Source: Planctomycetia bacterium
Lineage (GTDB): Bacteria > Planctomycetota > Planctomycetia > Pirellulales > Thermoguttaceae
DNA length: 64,000 nt
Reading direction: 5' to 3'
Assembly (NCBI GenBank): GCA_030527205.1
Contig: JAUNBG010000001.1
Coordinates: 62,001-126,000, forward strand
Translations under genes and position numbers: made by a program
The notes under the pieces: model-generated
Database searches by the model: none
The model's input: only the letters and a program-made list of their open reading frames with translations
Told to the model about the DNA's origin: nothing
Shown here: positions 61,630-64,000 of the stretch, piece by piece
Position numbering within the stretch: position 1 is the first letter of the stretch
How the letters are laid out: each line of letters opens with the position of its first letter

Positions 61630-62649
61630 GTGCAAGATTTAATGGAACAATTGAGTCAGGATTTGCATGCGGCAACAACCGCAGATCAGGTTGAGCAAAT
61701 TCGAATTGCCTATTTGGGGCGAAAAGGAACCATAACAACCTTGGCGAAAAATACCGATTTCAGTACATTATCGCCAGAAGAGAAAAAGGAGTTCGGTCAA
61801 AAACTCAATGACTTGAAAAATAGAGCGACAACAGAAATCAATAAGGCAATGGAATCGGCGAAAAGATCGCTTTTGACCAAACGCAAGACCAGAGAAATCG
61901 ATTTAACCGCTCCGGGAAATGATCGTCGTTTGGGAACATTGCATCCGATAACAATGACGCAAATGGAAATCGAAGATATTTTTGAAGGAATGGGTTTTTC
62001 CGTCTTGGCAGGTCCGGAAGTTGAGTCAGAATATTTCTGTTTTGAAGCTTTGAACATTCCGTCGGATCATCCGGCAAGAGATATGCAGGACACATTTTGG
62101 CTCAAAAACAATTTGGTTCTGCGAACGCATACTTCAGCGAATCAAGTTCGAACGCTGAAACGATTTGGCGCTCCGGTTCGCGCGATTTTCCCGGGTCGTT
62201 GTTTTCGATATGAAGCGGTTGATCCAAGTCATGAAAATACATTTTATCAATGCGAAGGTCTTGTTGTTGACGAAAACATTTCCGTTGCCAACTTAATTGC
62301 GGTTATGAAAACGATCTTGAGCGAAGTTTTTCGACGCGATGTTAAAGTCCGACTTCGACCCGGTTTTTTTCCTTTTGTTGAACCGGGTTTTGAACTTGAT
62401 TTGAATTGCCTTTTATGTGGCGGCAAAGGTTGCCCAACTTGCGGCGACGGTTGGATCGAATTGATTCCTTGCGGTTTAATTCATCCGGAAGTTTTGCGTC
62501 ATGGCGGAATTGATCCGGAAAAATATAGCGGTTTTGCCTTTGGTATCGGATTAACTCGTTTGGCAATGATGAAATATGGAATTCGGGACATTCGTTATTT
62601 GAATGCGGGCGATTTGAGATTTAATGAACAATTTTTGCCCATTTTCTAA
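61630..62649 (+). CDS. pheS: Phenylalanine-tRNA ligase alpha subunit
   Basis: Catalytic alpha chain of the (alpha-beta)2 class II synthetase. 339 residues, starting at GTG 61630 behind GGGAG. An N-terminal coiled coil (residues about 1-85) is followed by HPITMTQMEIEDIFEGMGFSVLAGPEVE and HPARDMQDTFWL. Then come the motif 2 region GRCFRYEAVDPSHENTFYQCEG, a CLLCGGKGCPTCGDGWIE segment and motif 3, GFAFGIGLTRLAMMKYGIRDIR. The two CxxC pairs could bind zinc. pheT, usually directly downstream, is absent; a PH-domain protein follows after 310 bp. The beta subunit must be encoded elsewhere. Confidence 0.97.
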   Translation: MQDLMEQLSQDLHAATTADQVEQIRIAYLGRKGTITTLAKNTDFSTLSPEEKKEFGQKLNDLKNRATTEINKAMESAKRSLLTKRKTREIDLTAPGNDRRLGTLHPITMTQMEIEDIFEGMGFSVLAGPEVESEYFCFEALNIPSDHPARDMQDTFWLKNNLVLRTHTSANQVRTLKRFGAPVRAIFPGRCFRYEAVDPSHENTFYQCEGLVVDENISVANLIAVMKTILSEVFRRDVKVRLRPGFFPFVEPGFELDLNCLLCGGKGCPTCGDGWIELIPCGLIHPEVLRHGGIDPEKYSGFAFGIGLTRLAMMKYGIRDIRYLNAGDLRFNEQFLPIF

Positions 62650-62959
62650 TTTTGTTGAGATTTTAATGAATGATTTGTTAAAATGCGAAAAGGAATGGTC
62701 CTTGATCTGTTGGAATGACGATTCTGTATGGTTATAATTAGGATAAAGGATTCTTTGATAAATTGAGTTGACCTGGTTATTTTGACAGTCGGAAATTGTT
62801 GAGTTCGCAACATCGGTAACGAAGGGCGAATTTATGTCAGCGAAGACTGTCGTCTATTCCGATTGCAGAATATTCCAATCGAACAATCTGATACGAAAGC
62901 GAAAAAGTATTGGAAAAACTTATATTAATTGAGTTCTGGCTTTAATAAAGGAGACAAAT
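62650..62959. other. Intergenic, nothing recognised
   Basis: 310 bp between pheS and the PH-domain gene. No gene or stable hairpin is seen; it should contain the downstream promoter. Confidence 0.3.
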
Positions 62960-63568
62960 ATGGTTACTGATCCTGAAAAAATAATTGACGAAGCGACCCA
63001 AGATGTTCAAAACGAAAAAAAAGAGGCCAAACCATTAGATTATAAATGGCATGGCGGAAATTATTCTGGAAAATCTTTTCGACTCTGGTTTCTTTTTCTT
63101 TTGTTTGTAACGATTTTGTTTGCAATTCCGCCTTATTATTTGGGACGAAACAAATGTTGGGTTTGGGGAATATTCCTTTTTATCCCATTTGTCGCCTGGG
63201 TCTATTCTTGGGTTGTTTATTTGTATCGAACTTTAACCATTCAATATGTTTTGGAAAAAGACCGACTGATTTCGAAAAAAGGTCTCTTTTGGAAAACAAC
63301 CGATACAACATTTATTCCTCAAATCAATGATATCAAGTTGAAGCAAACGCTTTGGGATCAATGGTTAAATGGGAATGTCGGAACGATCGTTTTATATACT
63401 TCCGATACAACAGACTCGATTCAAGAATTGAAATGCCTCGAAAATCCTCAAGAAGTTTATGAGTCGATTGATGCGTTACGAAACGAATTCATTCGCAGAC
63501 GCGGCATTAAGAATTTGGGCGGCGGGTTTATTGGCGATGATGAAGGCACTATTTTGAGCGATCAATAA
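62960..63568 (+). CDS. Membrane protein with bacterial PH-like (bPH2) domain
   Basis: 202 residues. ATG 62960 follows a good AAAGGAG site. The N-terminus is charged (NEKKEAKPLDYKWHGG). Two adjacent transmembrane helices follow (about 42-60 and 67-92; LWFLFLLFVTILFAIPPYYL and WGIFLFIPFVAWVYSWVVYLY). A YdbS/DUF304-type pleckstrin-homology domain comes next: YVLEKDRLISKKGLFWKTTDTTFIPQINDIKLKQTLWDQWLNGNVGTIVLYTSD. Such proteins sit in the inner membrane; the role is unknown. The C-terminal tail is short and acidic. Confidence 0.88.
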   Translation: MVTDPEKIIDEATQDVQNEKKEAKPLDYKWHGGNYSGKSFRLWFLFLLFVTILFAIPPYYLGRNKCWVWGIFLFIPFVAWVYSWVVYLYRTLTIQYVLEKDRLISKKGLFWKTTDTTFIPQINDIKLKQTLWDQWLNGNVGTIVLYTSDTTDSIQELKCLENPQEVYESIDALRNEFIRRRGIKNLGGGFIGDDEGTILSDQ

Positions 63569-63919
63569 TTCTATTTTTGATCAAGGCGATCTTGATTGAT
63601 CCTTATCCGTTTTCGCTTTTATTGAGGTTTTCCTTGCGTTTTTCGAAATGCGGCGATTTAAGTAGACGCATTACCGAAAGTTATGCGTCGGCGAAGCGGA
63701 AAACCCCAAGCGTCAGCAGTAAAAAACTTTTCAAATGGTTTGAGCATAAAGAGTCAATGAAATTTGATCTTGACGCAAATAACCGTTTATGCTTAAGCCC
63801 ATTGAAATCGATGACGTTTTTATTGAAGTCGGAATGGCCAGGGGGCAATCTGATAAATCGGAACAATAAATTGATTTGAGTTAAACTTGTCTCAGTCTTT
63901 TCTGTTTTGAGGAGAAATG
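63569..63919. other. Intergenic, nothing recognised
   Basis: 351 bp. A 100-codon plus-strand frame (63577-63879) lacks a ribosome binding site and protein-like composition, so it is not called. Confidence 0.35.
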
Positions 63920-64000
63920 ATGAACGTTCAACGACAATTCAGGATTTCCGAAACTTTATTCAGACTGTTTCAAAAATTTTTGTTTTGTTTCTGCAAGCCT
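63920..64000 (+). CDS. Start of a gene running off the window
   Basis: A GAGGAG site (63909-63914) is followed by two tandem ATGs (63917 and 63920). The second has better spacing. The frame stays open to the window edge: MNVQRQFRISETLFRLFQKF and a few more residues. Too short to assign, but the ribosome binding site supports a real start. Confidence 0.5.
   Translation, partial: MNVQRQFRISETLFRLFQKFLFCFCKP

Overview
This 64 kb stretch reads as a bacterial chromosome with rather low GC (about 40 % by eye) and weak or absent Shine-Dalgarno sequences before many genes. The gene content points to the Planctomycetota. It includes two secreted DUF1080 (3-keto-disaccharide hydrolase family) proteins, a secreted GH2 beta-galactosidase with an inserted LamG-like domain, a MetX-MetW fusion, a DUF116-polyprenyl synthetase fusion, a DUF4912 protein, a DUF2760 protein, a small lipoprotein ending in an MTPYRTHGGI-type tail, and an rpsF-ssb-rplI cluster without rpsR. 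A HydF maturase suggests [FeFe]-hydrogenase-based anaerobic metabolism. Together with the carbohydrate-active secreted proteins this would fit an anaerobic, perhaps gut-associated planctomycete. That placement is inference; no rRNA is present.

Layout. 0-12.5 kb: the 3' end of aspS, mnmG, then a mostly minus-strand run (2-hydroxyacid dehydrogenase, alpha/beta hydrolase, MetX-MetW, a GT4 glycosyltransferase), tRNA-Ser(UGA), and miaB followed by a metal ABC permease. 12.5-22.3 kb: small unknown genes, the DUF116-polyprenyl synthetase, an FHA protein, rph-lptF/G, a degenerate EEP-fold membrane protein and the small lipoprotein with a UUCG-loop terminator. 22.9-27.6 kb: a minus-strand translation cluster (rplY, pth, rpsF, ssb, rplI) plus cdsA. 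28.3-36.2 kb: plus-strand DUF4912, hydF, an RND pump without a partner, and purM. 36.5-51.2 kb: minus-strand DUF2760, an IS5-type transposase relic, a LutA/GlpC-like CCG protein, rpoC and rpoB (about 460 bp apart), an RmlD-like SDR and mnmE. 51.9-64 kb: plus-strand secreted beta-galactosidase, a small gene with a structured leader, two DUF1080 proteins, an RsuA/RluB pseudouridine synthase, pheS, a PH-domain membrane protein and the start of another gene.

How the genes relate. Three tRNA-modifying enzymes (MnmG, MnmE, MiaB) lie in the window; MnmE and MnmG form one enzyme complex. Ribosomal proteins, SSB, Pth, AspS, PheS and RNA polymerase make up the housekeeping core. LacZ-like and DUF1080 proteins form a secreted glycan-processing block.

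The most unusual features are non-coding. At least seven copies of a 110-113 bp MITE-like element with terminal inverted repeats sit between genes, two with short perfect flanking repeats and one more with a 4-bp one. A second, about 148 bp, repeat family shares its core. A multi-hairpin leader precedes the 88-aa gene, and a tandem-hairpin leader precedes rpsF. Among proteins, the EEP-fold protein and the RmlD-like protein have lost catalytic residues, and several conserved enzymes carry low-complexity insertions.
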